From Myxococcota bacterium (GTDB taxonomy: Bacteria; Myxococcota_A; Bradymonadia; UBA7976; UBA1532): a stretch of DNA of 44,531 bases. Every line of letters starts with the position of its first letter. The first letter of the stretch is position 1. The stretch spans positions 1 through 44,531 of the forward strand of contig JAHJCH010000002.1 in NCBI GenBank assembly GCA_018813065.1. Direction: 5' to 3'. A program made the position numbers and the translations under genes. The notes below the pieces were generated by a model. That model had not been told where the DNA came from, made no database searches, and was given only the letters and a program-made list of their open reading frames with translations. Shown here piece by piece: positions 25,034 through 35,755 of this stretch.

Positions 25034-26362
25034 TCACCCATGGGCTCTGGCGTGCGGGCAGGATGAGGCGCTGTCGTCTTCAAGGTACTTGTTCTTGAGG
25101 CCCATCGCGGCGAGGCAGGGCGCCTCGGGCGGGCAGTGGCTGCAAGCGACGAGCATTCGCTTGGCGTGCTCAAGGTGAATCCCCGCCAGCCGCTTGGCCG
25201 TGGAGGCCGCCCAGCGCTCCAGCTGCGCGATCTGGTCGGCGTTGAGGCCGGTCAGCTGGTGCTCGATGAGGTGGTGGACCTCGCGCGTCATCATGGCGCT
25301 AAACCGGCGCTGGATCATGCCCACGGCGGGGCCAACGACCTGGTCGGCGAGGCGGCGCTCCATCAACGTCAGCTTGCCCTCGATGATCCGCTCCGCCAAA
25401 AGCGCCTGCTCGCGGCGCGCTTGGAGGTTGTCCTCGGCGCGGGCGCGCAGATCCTCGATGGAGACGACCTTCAAGCCCGGTAGATCGGCGGCGGCCACGT
25501 CAGAGGGCTGGCTGAGATCGAGCACCAAGAGCGGGCGACTGGGGTTCACGCGCTTGTCGATGAGGCGCGTCAGCGCCGCGCGCGTCAGCACGGGGCTGGG
25601 CGCCGAGGTGGCGATCATCACGGCGTGGACCGAGGGGGCCTCGGCGAAGACCTCGGCCCAAGGCAGCGCCTCGCCCTCAAGCCGCTCGGCCAGCGCCGCC
25701 GCCTTGCTGGCCGTGCGGTTGGTGACGAGGAAGCGGATGGGCCGCTGCGTGGGGTTGTCCTTGAGCCGCGTCCCCGCCTCGGCCATCGTCTCGCCCGCGC
25801 CGATGAGCAGCACCCTGGGCGTCTCCTCGTGATGGGCCAGCACCTCGACGGCGGCGAGGGAGGCCACCGAGACCAGCCCCTCGGTCAGCCGCGTGTCTCG
25901 GCGGATCTCCTTGACCGCTTGGTAGGCGATCTCCAGCAGCCGGGTGATCCCCGCCCCGGCGAGGCGGGCGTCCAAGGCGCGGGCGTGCGCCGCCTTGAGC
26001 TGCTCCAATATCTGGATCTCGCCGACGACGAGGGAGTCAAGCGAGGCGGAGACGCGCATCAAGTGGCGCGCAGCCTCGCCGCGCTCAAGCTGGTAGAAGT
26101 CATCGGGGTTGAGCGCCGAGCCCAGCGCGTCTTGGTAGAAGCCCATCAGGCCATCAAAGATCGCTCGCCCATCGGCCTCGGGCGCCGCGCGATACCAAAA
26201 CTCGACGCGGTTGCAGGTGGAGAGGAGCAGGAGGTCTTCAAGATCCAACGCGGCCTTCAAGCGGGTCAACTGAGGCGTGGGATCGCCCCCAAGGTGGTAG
26301 CGGGCGATCTCCTTGACTGAGCGGACTTTGTGGCTGGTGCCGATGACGCCGAGGTGGTTCAT
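25034..26362 (-). CDS. hemA: Glutamyl-tRNA reductase with Cys-containing tail
   Basis: 442 residues from the ATG at 26362, with GGAGG nine bases upstream. The catalytic Cys50 lies in LLLLSTCNRVEFWY, and VLLIGAGETMAEA is the NADPH site. It reduces glutamyl-tRNA to glutamate-1-semialdehyde, the first committed step, and is normally the control point by haem feedback. The C-terminal extension holds Cys407, Cys410, Cys416 and Cys435, two of them in Cys-Pro pairs (HCPPEAPC, SCPHARAHG), which could bind metal or haem. It is the first gene of the operon. No clear promoter motif was found upstream. Confidence 0.94.
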   Translation of the reverse strand: MNHLGVIGTSHKVRSVKEIARYHLGGDPTPQLTRLKAALDLEDLLLLSTCNRVEFWYRAAPEADGRAIFDGLMGFYQDALGSALNPDDFYQLERGEAARHLMRVSASLDSLVVGEIQILEQLKAAHARALDARLAGAGITRLLEIAYQAVKEIRRDTRLTEGLVSVASLAAVEVLAHHEETPRVLLIGAGETMAEAGTRLKDNPTQRPIRFLVTNRTASKAAALAERLEGEALPWAEVFAEAPSVHAVMIATSAPSPVLTRAALTRLIDKRVNPSRPLLVLDLSQPSDVAAADLPGLKVVSIEDLRARAEDNLQARREQALLAERIIEGKLTLMERRLADQVVGPAVGMIQRRFSAMMTREVHHLIEHQLTGLNADQIAQLERWAASTAKRLAGIHLEHAKRMLVACSHCPPEAPCLAAMGLKNKYLEDDSASSCPHARAHG

Positions 26363-26597
26363 GACTGTTGGCCTCCATTGGGTTCGGGAGGTTGGGGCGC
26401 CCTCGCCTTGGGGCATGAGGCGCGCATCATGCGCTTATCCCCCATGATCATCAAGGCTCAGAAAGCCCAGTCTGCTCATCGGGATGGCCTTATCACGCCA
26501 AAAGGCGCGGCTCTTTGATCTTGATCAACGGCGCGATCCCCACGGCGGCGCCGCTGACCTTCCCCCCTGGGCGTCGATCCGCTAGGCTCCGCCGCCC

Positions 26598-28732
<2,135 letters not shown>

Positions 28733-28805
28733 GCCCCGGATCGAAGGCCGAGGCCCCTGTCAAGGCCCCTCCGCTCCGATTGGCCTCAAGCCGACGCCGC
28801 GAGGC

Positions 28806-28834
28806 TTGCGCCTTCAAGATCGATCTGCTAATTC
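28806..28834 (+). promoter_or_regulatory. Candidate promoter for yajC-secDF
   Basis: TTGCGC at 28806-28811 and TAATTC at 28829-28834 with a 17-base spacer, 67 bases before the yajC ATG, in the 169-base gap after tgt. Confidence 0.4.
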
Positions 28835-28901
28835 CACCCGTCGCGCTCCCGGGGGGGAGTGCGTCCTTCTTCAACCATCTGAGCGCGCGCTCTGGAATTT
28901 C

Positions 28902-29243
28902 ATGGAATCGATCATCTCCTTCGCGGTCAGCCAGGCCAACTCAGGCGCAGGGCAGCCAAGCTGCGCACAAAGCGCGATGCCTCTCCTCCTGATGTTCGCG
29001 GTTTTTTACTTCTTCCTGATCCGTCCACAGCAAAAGCGGCAGAAGGAACACCGTGAGATGCTGGGGCGCCTCAAGAAGGGTGATCGCGTTGTCACGAACG
29101 GTGGTTTAATTGGGACCGTACACGCCCTCACTGAGCAAGACTTGACCCTAGAGGTCAGCGAGAAAGTCAAAGTGAAAGTGATGCGTTCCAGCGTCTCTCT
29201 TTACGCGTCGGAGGCATCCGACACAGAGAAAAAGGATAAATGA
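28902..29243 (+). CDS. yajC: YajC, Sec translocase accessory subunit
   Basis: 113 residues from the ATG at 28902. The start lies before a short periplasmic-side segment, and an earlier frame start at 28806 runs through the promoter. One membrane helix (LLLMFAVFYFFLIRP) is followed by QQKRQKEHREML and the YajC core GDRVVTNGGLIGTVHAL. It associates with SecD and SecF; its exact role is unclear. It overlaps secD by 4 bases, the classic yajC-secD-secF order. Confidence 0.93.
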   Translation: MESIISFAVSQANSGAGQPSCAQSAMPLLLMFAVFYFFLIRPQQKRQKEHREMLGRLKKGDRVVTNGGLIGTVHALTEQDLTLEVSEKVKVKVMRSSVSLYASEASDTEKKDK

Positions 29244-31120
29244 TGGATCGTCAGTGGCTATGGCGGCTTACGGTCGCGACTGGCCTCGTAGTCCTCTCCG
29301 TCTTGATGCTCACCCCCACCCTCGTAGGGGTCGCGGGCGAAGGTGAAGAGGAGCCCCTCCCTGAGTGGTTTACCAAGATCTTCAACCAAAGGTTGATCTT
29401 GGGCTTGGATCTCCAGGGCGGCATCCACCTCCAATACAAGGTGGACATCGAGGACGCGCTGCGCCGCAAGTCCAATCAGGTCGCGGGGACCATCGTCTAC
29501 GAGATGGAGAAGGATAAGGGGGTCAAGGGGGTCAAGGCTGAGGCCGGCAAAGGCGCCGATCTCGACGAGATCACCACGATCACCCTCACCTTCCCCCAGG
29601 TCGAGGACATGGTGAAGCTCGATGAGCGGTTCCTGCGCATCAACGCCCCGGATTTTATCGTCCAAAGCGATGATGAGGAGACCAAGACCATCGTCTTGGG
29701 GATGCGAACCGAGCACATCGATCAGTTCCGCTCAGACTCTCTCGATCAGGCGATGGAGACCATCGAGCGCCGTATCAATGAGTTCGGCGTCGCTGAGAGC
29801 ACCATCTCACGCCGTGGCGAGAGCGAGCTGGTCGTTCAGCTCCCCGGCGTGCGCGAGAAGGAGTTCGGGCAGGCCAAGGAGAAGCTCTCCCAGACCGGTC
29901 AGCTCCACTTCCAGATCGTCGATCGTGAGAACATCTCCGCCTTCTTCGACAAGATCAAGGGCCGTAAGCCCGACGTGAAGGCTTGGCCAAAGGGCCTGGA
30001 TGAGGATCTTAAGATTCACACCGTCTATGCCAGCAGCAACACCATCCGCAGCACCAGCCGCGAGATCTTGGAGTATATGGCCGAGGGGCAGGTCGAGGAT
30101 GATCACTTGGTGGGCTTCGAGGAGATCTTCGTCAACCCCAAGGACCCCACGCTGAGCACCATCGATAACCTGAGCAAAGATCAAGAGAAGCTCCTGCGCA
30201 AGTCCAAGGCGTTTGATCCCGAGGCCGCCGTCGTTAAGGGTTATCAGCTTCACTATCTCTTCCGTCAGCACGGTATGAGCGGTGAGAACGTCGAAGACGC
30301 CAGCGTCGGCTTTGATAGCTTTAACCGCCCAGTCGTTCATATGCGCTTTAACCAGGTGGACGCCAATAAGTTCTATGAGATGACCAAGCAGTTCACCAAA
30401 GAGCTGATGGCCATCATGATCGATGAGATGGTTTATTCGGCGCCGCGCATCAAGGAGCCCATCGGCGGCGGTCGCGTGCAGATCGAGCTGGGCTCAGTCG
30501 GCCCACAGGCCCAAAAGGAGGCCACCGCGCTGGTGGCGGTCCTCAAGAGCGGCGCGCTGCAAGCCCCGCTGCGCAAGCTCTATGATAGCCAGGTCGGCCC
30601 CACGCTGGGCTCAGACTCCGTAGAGGCCGGGAAGCTCTCGGTGGCGCTGGGTATGATCTTCGTCATCATCTTTATGTTGATCTACTACAAGGGCGCGGGC
30701 TTCATCGCCAACATCGCCTTGTTGTTGAACCTGGTCTTGATGTTGGCTGGCTTGACCGCCTTCGGCGCCACCTTGACCCTCCCCGGCATCGCCGGGATCG
30801 TGCTGACGGTGGGTATGGCCGTAGACGCCAATGTGTTGATCTTTGAGCGCATTCGCGAGGAGCTGCGCACCGGCGTGGGTGTCCGTAAGGCCATCGACGC
30901 GGGCTATGAGAAGGCGTTTAGCGCGATCTTCGACGCCAACATCACCACAGGTATCGCGGCGGTGGTCCTCTATCAGTTCGGCTCTGGTCCCATCCGTGGC
31001 TTCGCCGTCACCCTCGGCATCGGCATCGTCTGCTCCATGTATACGGCGCTGGTGATCACTCGCCTGATCTTTGATCGTATGTATGGCCGCGGCAAAGAGC
31101 CCGCGAAGATGAGCATCTGA
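29240..31120 (+). CDS. secD: SecD, protein-export membrane protein
   Basis: 626 residues. An N-terminal helix leads to a large external domain beginning with the D1 motif LGLDLQGGIHLQYKVD and then ERRINEFGVAE. Five helices close the protein, with the D5/D6-like segments GMAVDANVLIFERIREEL and ALVITRLIFDRM. With SecF it uses the proton gradient to draw proteins through SecYEG on the outer side. Confidence 0.95.
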   Translation: MMDRQWLWRLTVATGLVVLSVLMLTPTLVGVAGEGEEEPLPEWFTKIFNQRLILGLDLQGGIHLQYKVDIEDALRRKSNQVAGTIVYEMEKDKGVKGVKAEAGKGADLDEITTITLTFPQVEDMVKLDERFLRINAPDFIVQSDDEETKTIVLGMRTEHIDQFRSDSLDQAMETIERRINEFGVAESTISRRGESELVVQLPGVREKEFGQAKEKLSQTGQLHFQIVDRENISAFFDKIKGRKPDVKAWPKGLDEDLKIHTVYASSNTIRSTSREILEYMAEGQVEDDHLVGFEEIFVNPKDPTLSTIDNLSKDQEKLLRKSKAFDPEAAVVKGYQLHYLFRQHGMSGENVEDASVGFDSFNRPVVHMRFNQVDANKFYEMTKQFTKELMAIMIDEMVYSAPRIKEPIGGGRVQIELGSVGPQAQKEATALVAVLKSGALQAPLRKLYDSQVGPTLGSDSVEAGKLSVALGMIFVIIFMLIYYKGAGFIANIALLLNLVLMLAGLTAFGATLTLPGIAGIVLTVGMAVDANVLIFERIREELRTGVGVRKAIDAGYEKAFSAIFDANITTGIAAVVLYQFGSGPIRGFAVTLGIGIVCSMYTALVITRLIFDRMYGRGKEPAKMSI

Positions 31121-31130
31121 GGAGGTCATC

Positions 31131-32321
31131 GTGGAGTTCATTAAGCCAGGTACACGCATTAACTTTCTGGGGCACCTCAAGCTCCCAGTGAGCCTCTCGA
31201 TCATCTTGGTCTTGGGCTCTTGGGCGCTGGTGGCCACCAAGGGCCTTAACTTCGGCATTGACTTCGCCGGTGGCACCGAGGCGCTGCTCTCATTTAAGGC
31301 CCCCATTGACACCGGCGCGCTTCAGCAGCAGATGAAGTCGCTGGGCCTCGATCACCCCGAGATCGTCACCTATGGCTTGGAGGACACGGGCCGCTACTTC
31401 GTGCGCAGCCGCACACAGAGCCTGTTGACCCCCGAGGAGCGCGCCATCGCCAAGAAGACCATCAGCGGCGTGGCCAAGTGGGAGATGTACGACGATAACG
31501 ATGAGGCCGGTGAGGAGATCCGAGTAAAGTTCGCCCAGAGCCCCGATGAGGAGAAGCTCATCGACGCCCTGCATCGCGCGGGCTTCCCCACCACGACGCT
31601 CACGCGCCAAAGCGAGGGCGTTAACCCCGTCTTTATCATCCACCTCCCCGGCATCCGCGATCGGATTAACCTCGCGATGGGTCAACAGTACGGCTGGGAC
31701 CTCGATGACAAGAACGCCAAGGAGCAAGCCGCGTATTACAGCTGGACGGGCAAGACCGGTCAGTTCCGCAGCATTGATCGCTTGGAGTCGGTGGGTGAGG
31801 CCGTAGGGCATCAGATGCGCAACCAAGGCATCTTGGCTGTGATCTATGCCTTGGGCATGATCCTGCTTTACATCAGCTTCCGCTTTGATCTGCGCTACAG
31901 CCCCGGCGCCGTCATCGCCCTGTTCCATGACGTGAGCATCACCATCGGGATCTACAGCCTGCTGGGCATCAAGTTCGATCTGCCCATCATCGCCGCGCTG
32001 TTGGCCATCGTCGGCTACTCCCTCAATGACACGATCGTCGTCTATGATCGCATCCGTGAGTCGCTCCAGCTGGGCTTGGGTAAGAACCTGTTTGACACGG
32101 TTAACCTCAGCATCAATGACTGCCTCTCGCGGACGATCCTGACCTCGGTGACCACCTTCTTGGCGGTGCTGGCCATCTACATCTGGGGCGGCGGCATCAT
32201 CCAGAACTTCGCCTTCGCCATGCTCGTCGGCGTCATCGTCGGAACCTACTCCTCCATCTTTATCGCCAGCCCCTCCGTCTTAGCGATGGACAGCTACCTC
32301 GCCACCAAGCGGAACGGCTGA
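31131..32321 (+). CDS. secF: SecF, protein-export membrane protein
   Basis: 396 residues starting at a GTG with GGAGG six bases upstream. The opening LNFGIDFAGGTEALLSF is the SecF D1-type motif. GYSLNDTIVVYDRIRESL is the conserved membrane segment carrying Asp for proton transfer. The central external part is longer than in E. coli SecF (~320). It begins 10 bases after secD and its stop shares one base with the recJ start. Confidence 0.94.
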   Translation: MEFIKPGTRINFLGHLKLPVSLSIILVLGSWALVATKGLNFGIDFAGGTEALLSFKAPIDTGALQQQMKSLGLDHPEIVTYGLEDTGRYFVRSRTQSLLTPEERAIAKKTISGVAKWEMYDDNDEAGEEIRVKFAQSPDEEKLIDALHRAGFPTTTLTRQSEGVNPVFIIHLPGIRDRINLAMGQQYGWDLDDKNAKEQAAYYSWTGKTGQFRSIDRLESVGEAVGHQMRNQGILAVIYALGMILLYISFRFDLRYSPGAVIALFHDVSITIGIYSLLGIKFDLPIIAALLAIVGYSLNDTIVVYDRIRESLQLGLGKNLFDTVNLSINDCLSRTILTSVTTFLAVLAIYIWGGGIIQNFAFAMLVGVIVGTYSSIFIASPSVLAMDSYLATKRNG

Positions 32322-34015
32322 TGCCCCGAGGAGATCGCCCCTGGGTGATCTCCCCGATCCCCAAGCCTGATATCCACGCCTTGTCTCAGGCGCTCTCGAT
32401 CCCGTCGGTCGTCGCCCAGATCCTGCTGCGGCGCGGCTTTCGCGATGTCGATGAGATCCGCTGCTATCTCAGCGGGGATCTCTGCGATCCCATCGCGCCG
32501 ATGGCCTTGTGTGATATGCCCACGGCGACGACGCGGATCCTCCGCGCGGTCGCCGAGCGAGAGCGCGTGCTCATCTACGGGGACTATGACGTGGACGGGC
32601 TGACCAGCGCGGCGCTCCTGTGGCTGGTCCTCCACGATCACCTCGGGGTGGAGGCGGGCTATCACATCCCCACACGGATCGGCGACGGCTATGGGCTGAG
32701 CGTGGCCCAGATCGACGCCTTTATCGAGGGGGGCGTGGGGCTGCTCATCACCGTGGACAGCGGCGCGGCGGCCTATGAGGAGGTCGCCTACGCGCGAGCG
32801 CGCGGGCTGGACGTCATCATCATCGATCACCACCCCCCCAGCGATCCGCCCCCGCCAGCGCTGGCGCACCTCAACCCCCTGCGTGGCTGCGGCGCGGCCG
32901 CGCATGGATCGCTGGCCGCCGTAGGAGTGACCTATATGCTGGCCTTGGCCTTGGCCGAGGTCGCCCCGCTGCCGTCCTTCGATCCACACGCCTATGTGGA
33001 TCTGGTGGCCTTGGGCACCGTCGCCGACGTGATGCCCTTGACGGGGCTCAACCGCCGCTGGGTGCGTCAAGGCGTGGAGCGGATGCGTAAGCAGCCCCGC
33101 GCGGGGCTGGCGGCGCTGATGAACGTCTGTCGCATCTCGGCGGTGGCCCTCAGCGCGCGGGATCTGGGCTTCCGCGTCAGCCCCAGGCTCAACGCGCCGG
33201 GGCGCCTCGGCGACGCGACGCCCGCCCTGCGGTTGCTGATCTGTGAGGATCGCGCCGTGTCCTGGGGCCTGGCGCGTCAGATCGAGGCCGAGAACGTGCG
33301 CCGCCGGGCCATCGAGCGCCACACCACCCGCGAGGCCATCGAGCGGGTGGAGGCGGGCGAGGCGGAGGCGGGGCGCGTGCTCCTCCTGGCGGGGGATCAT
33401 TGGCACTTGGGGGTGATGGGCATCGTCGCGGCGCGGCTGGTGGAGCGTTACCACCGCCCGGCGATCTTGTTGGCGCGCGTGGGGGATCAGTATCGAGGCA
33501 GCGCCCGCAGCCCCCACGACGTCAACATCAAGGCCACGCTCAGCGCCTGCGACGCCCTCTTGGAGCGCTGGGGGGGGCATGAGATGGCCGTGGGCCTCGC
33601 CTTGCCCATCGCCCGCCTCGCGGCGCTGCGCGAGGCTTTGGGGGCCGCCCCCTTGGAGGCCCCCGATGAGGGCGCCTTGGCCTTCCACATCGACGCGGAG
33701 ATCGAGCCGCGCCGCTTTAGCCGCTTCGACGCCCAAATCATCGAGCGGCTGGGGCCTTTTGGTGAGGGCAACCCGCCGCCGATCCTCCTCGCCCGAGGGG
33801 TGCGTGGGCGCGCGCAGCGCGTCAACGGCGGGCACATCCGCGTGTGCTTGGAGGAGCTGGGCTGTGATGCCCTGGGGTGGCGCTTTAGCGAGGCCATCGA
33901 TCTCTTCGAGGCCCCCGTTGACATCCTCTTCTCGCCACACATTGAGCTTCAAAATGGTCGGGCGCGCTTGACGCTGCGGCTCAAGGACGTGCGCCCCTCA
34001 GAGGACGCCTCATGA
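32321..34015 (+). CDS. recJ: RecJ, single-strand 5'-3' exonuclease
   Basis: 564 residues. The DHH phosphoesterase motifs are intact: YGDYDVDGLTSAALL, DVIIIDHHPPS and VALGTVADVMPL. The DHHA1 domain has GGHEMAVGLALP, and an OB-like C-terminus follows. It degrades 5' ends of single-stranded DNA in recombination and mismatch repair. The start overlaps secF by one base (TGATG), implying coupled translation despite the unrelated function. Confidence 0.94.
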   Translation: MPRGDRPWVISPIPKPDIHALSQALSIPSVVAQILLRRGFRDVDEIRCYLSGDLCDPIAPMALCDMPTATTRILRAVAERERVLIYGDYDVDGLTSAALLWLVLHDHLGVEAGYHIPTRIGDGYGLSVAQIDAFIEGGVGLLITVDSGAAAYEEVAYARARGLDVIIIDHHPPSDPPPPALAHLNPLRGCGAAAHGSLAAVGVTYMLALALAEVAPLPSFDPHAYVDLVALGTVADVMPLTGLNRRWVRQGVERMRKQPRAGLAALMNVCRISAVALSARDLGFRVSPRLNAPGRLGDATPALRLLICEDRAVSWGLARQIEAENVRRRAIERHTTREAIERVEAGEAEAGRVLLLAGDHWHLGVMGIVAARLVERYHRPAILLARVGDQYRGSARSPHDVNIKATLSACDALLERWGGHEMAVGLALPIARLAALREALGAAPLEAPDEGALAFHIDAEIEPRRFSRFDAQIIERLGPFGEGNPPPILLARGVRGRAQRVNGGHIRVCLEELGCDALGWRFSEAIDLFEAPVDILFSPHIELQNGRARLTLRLKDVRPSEDAS

Positions 34016-34248
34016 GCCGCAAACGCAAGCGGGCGCGGGCCAGTGATATCGCGCCTAAGTCCACGTTTAACTTTGGTAACTTCCTCATCCTCATCGCCGT
34101 GCTCACCGCGCTGCTCCTCTATCGCCATGTGGCGGGGGAGCGCACCGCCGATTTCATCCAGCGGATGGCCGGCGATGAGGCGCTGCCCAAGGCCAGCGTC
34201 CTCGATCGCCTCGACGGCGGCCCCGACGCGGCGCGCCCACAACCTTAA
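34012..34248 (+). CDS. Small one-helix membrane protein
   Basis: 78 residues starting at the ATG of an ATGA overlap with recJ. A very basic start (MSRKRKRARAS) precedes one membrane helix (FGNFLILIAVLTALLLY), then a mixed polar tail. The positive-inside rule puts the N-terminus in the cytoplasm. No family is recognised. It is followed 17 bases later by trmB. Confidence 0.65.
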   Translation: MSRKRKRARASDIAPKSTFNFGNFLILIAVLTALLLYRHVAGERTADFIQRMAGDEALPKASVLDRLDGGPDAARPQP

Positions 34249-34265
34249 TTGGACTGGAGATCCTC

Positions 34266-34940
34266 ATGCCTCGGATGAGAGGCGGCGTCTTTGAGAAGCC
34301 TCAAGGCCCCAGCGCCCGCTTCTGCCTCAACGGCCTGCTCTTTGGAGATCAAGCGCGGGGTGGGCACGACACGCACCCCGATCCCGCCCTCCTCCCCTTT
34401 GACTGGGCGGGGGTCTTTGGCCGCCGCGCGCCGCTCGCCCTGGAGATCGGCTTTAACCGAGGCCGCTTCCTGCGCGCCCTCGCCGAGCGCTTCCCCGAGC
34501 GGGATCACGTCGGCATCGAGATCCGGCGACGCTACCCCTGGGTCTTAGCGCATACGCTGGCCGAGGCGGGGCCAGAGAACGTGCGGATCATCTGGGGGGA
34601 TGGCAAGGCGCTCCTGCCCAGCCTCTTCGGCGAGGGCAGCGTCAGCCACCTCTACATCAACTTCCCCGATCCGTGGTGGAAATCACGCCACGCCAAGCGG
34701 CGCTTGGTGGACTCGACCTTCGCCGCGCGCACGCACGAGCTGCTGGCGCCGGAGGGGCGTGTCTGGGTGAAGTCCGATGTGCCGGCCATCGCCGAGGAGA
34801 TCCAAGCGGCGCTGGAGACGACGCCGCTGCGCGGCCCCATCCCCTTCGAGGAGGCTGATCTGCCCCTCACGCATCGCGAGCGACGCTGCCTCCAGCAAGG
34901 GCTGCCCATCACCCGCTACGCCTTCGAGAAGCCCGCCTGA
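34266..34940 (+). CDS. trmB: TrmB, tRNA (guanine-N7)-methyltransferase
   Basis: 224 residues. The SAM site is LALEIGFNRGRFLRALAE with the family HVGIEIR shortly after. The diagnostic INFPDPWWKSRHAKRRL is present, with VWVKSDVP further on. It methylates G46 in the variable loop of tRNAs. It closes the plus-strand run that starts with queA. Confidence 0.93.
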   Translation: MPRMRGGVFEKPQGPSARFCLNGLLFGDQARGGHDTHPDPALLPFDWAGVFGRRAPLALEIGFNRGRFLRALAERFPERDHVGIEIRRRYPWVLAHTLAEAGPENVRIIWGDGKALLPSLFGEGSVSHLYINFPDPWWKSRHAKRRLVDSTFAARTHELLAPEGRVWVKSDVPAIAEEIQAALETTPLRGPIPFEEADLPLTHRERRCLQQGLPITRYAFEKPA

Positions 34941-35003
34941 TTCAGCGCGCCAGCGCGCCTCGACCGCCGCGACCGCCTTATCGAAGATCAAGGCGCTCTT
35001 GAG

Positions 35004-35033
35004 TTGACAGTCGTAAAAAACGCGGCCTAACAT
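35004..35033 (+). promoter_or_regulatory. Promoter of the TerD module
   Basis: Consensus TTGACA at 35004-35009 and TAACAT at 35028-35033 with an 18-base spacer, 64 bases before the first TerD start. It is the best-matching sigma-70 type promoter in the window. Confidence 0.65.
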
Positions 35034-35097
35034 CCGCAAACTCCAACCATGACCTATGGCTGAAGGCGCCCTCGTCTCAGCGTAAAGGAGCCCCAAA

Positions 35098-35673
35098 ATG
35101 GCAGTATCTCTCAATAAAGGCGGCAACATCTCCTTGTCCAAGGAGGCCCCGGGGCTGACCAAGATCACCATCGGGCTGGGCTGGGATGAGCGCGTCACCG
35201 ACGGCGCCGAGTTCGACCTCGACGCCTCGGCGTTTTTGCTCAATCAAAACGGCCGCGTGCGCAGCGACGCCGACTTTATCTTTTACAACCAGCTCAAGTC
35301 CCCCGATGGCGCCGTGGAGCACATGGGGGATAACCTCACCGGCGGCGGCGACGGCGATGATGAGCAGATCAAGGTCAACCTCGCCAAGGTCCCCAAGGAT
35401 GTGCTGCGCATCGCCATCTGCGTCACCATCCATGAGGCGGACAGCCGCCAGCAGAACTTTGGCATGGTTAACAACGCCTTCGTGCGCATCGTCGATGAGG
35501 TCAGCGGCAATGAGATCGCGCGCTACGATCTCTCCGAGGATATGAGCACCGAGACGGCGATGATCTTCGCCGAGGTCTATCGCCGCGACACGGAGTGGAA
35601 GTTCAAGGCCGTCGGCCAGGGCTACGCTGGCGGGCTTGGCCCCTTGGCGCGTAACTATGGCGTCAACGTCTGA
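35098..35673 (+). CDS. terD: TerD-family calcium-binding stress protein
   Basis: 191 residues with AAGGAG upstream. This is a full TerD domain: [29 protein letters not shown], the calcium-site [29 protein letters not shown] and the ending [20 protein letters not shown]. TerD proteins bind Ca2+ and belong to tellurite, phage and general stress modules; their biochemical role is unsettled. It is the first gene after a strong promoter, followed by a calcium-type exchanger and three more TerD-related genes. Confidence 0.93.
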   Translation: MAVSLNKGGNISLSKEAPGLTKITIGLGWDERVTDGAEFDLDASAFLLNQNGRVRSDADFIFYNQLKSPDGAVEHMGDNLTGGGDGDDEQIKVNLAKVPKDVLRIAICVTIHEADSRQQNFGMVNNAFVRIVDEVSGNEIARYDLSEDMSTETAMIFAEVYRRDTEWKFKAVGQGYAGGLGPLARNYGVNV

Positions 35674-35705
35674 GCCTCAAGGTCGAGTAAACCAGACACC
35701 CTCCC

Positions 35706-35734
35706 ACGCCGCCTCGGCCCACGCCCCGCGGCGT
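35706..35734 (+). other. Hairpin between terD and the exchanger gene
   Basis: ACGCCGC (35706-35712) pairs with GCGGCGT (35728-35734) around 15 bases, followed only by CTTTG. It may set the relative dose of terD and the genes behind it; it is too weak in T to call a terminator. Confidence 0.3.
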
Positions 35735-35755
35735 CTTTGATCATCGGAGAGCTCA

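Noticed and set aside
26363..26597. preQ1 riboswitch before queA
   Set aside because: No recognisable aptamer core or pseudoknot; only a short CGCC-AAAA-GGCG hairpin.
32294..33952. 552-codon minus-strand frame opposite recJ
   Set aside because: recJ motifs are complete on the plus strand; the opposite frame is a codon-bias shadow.
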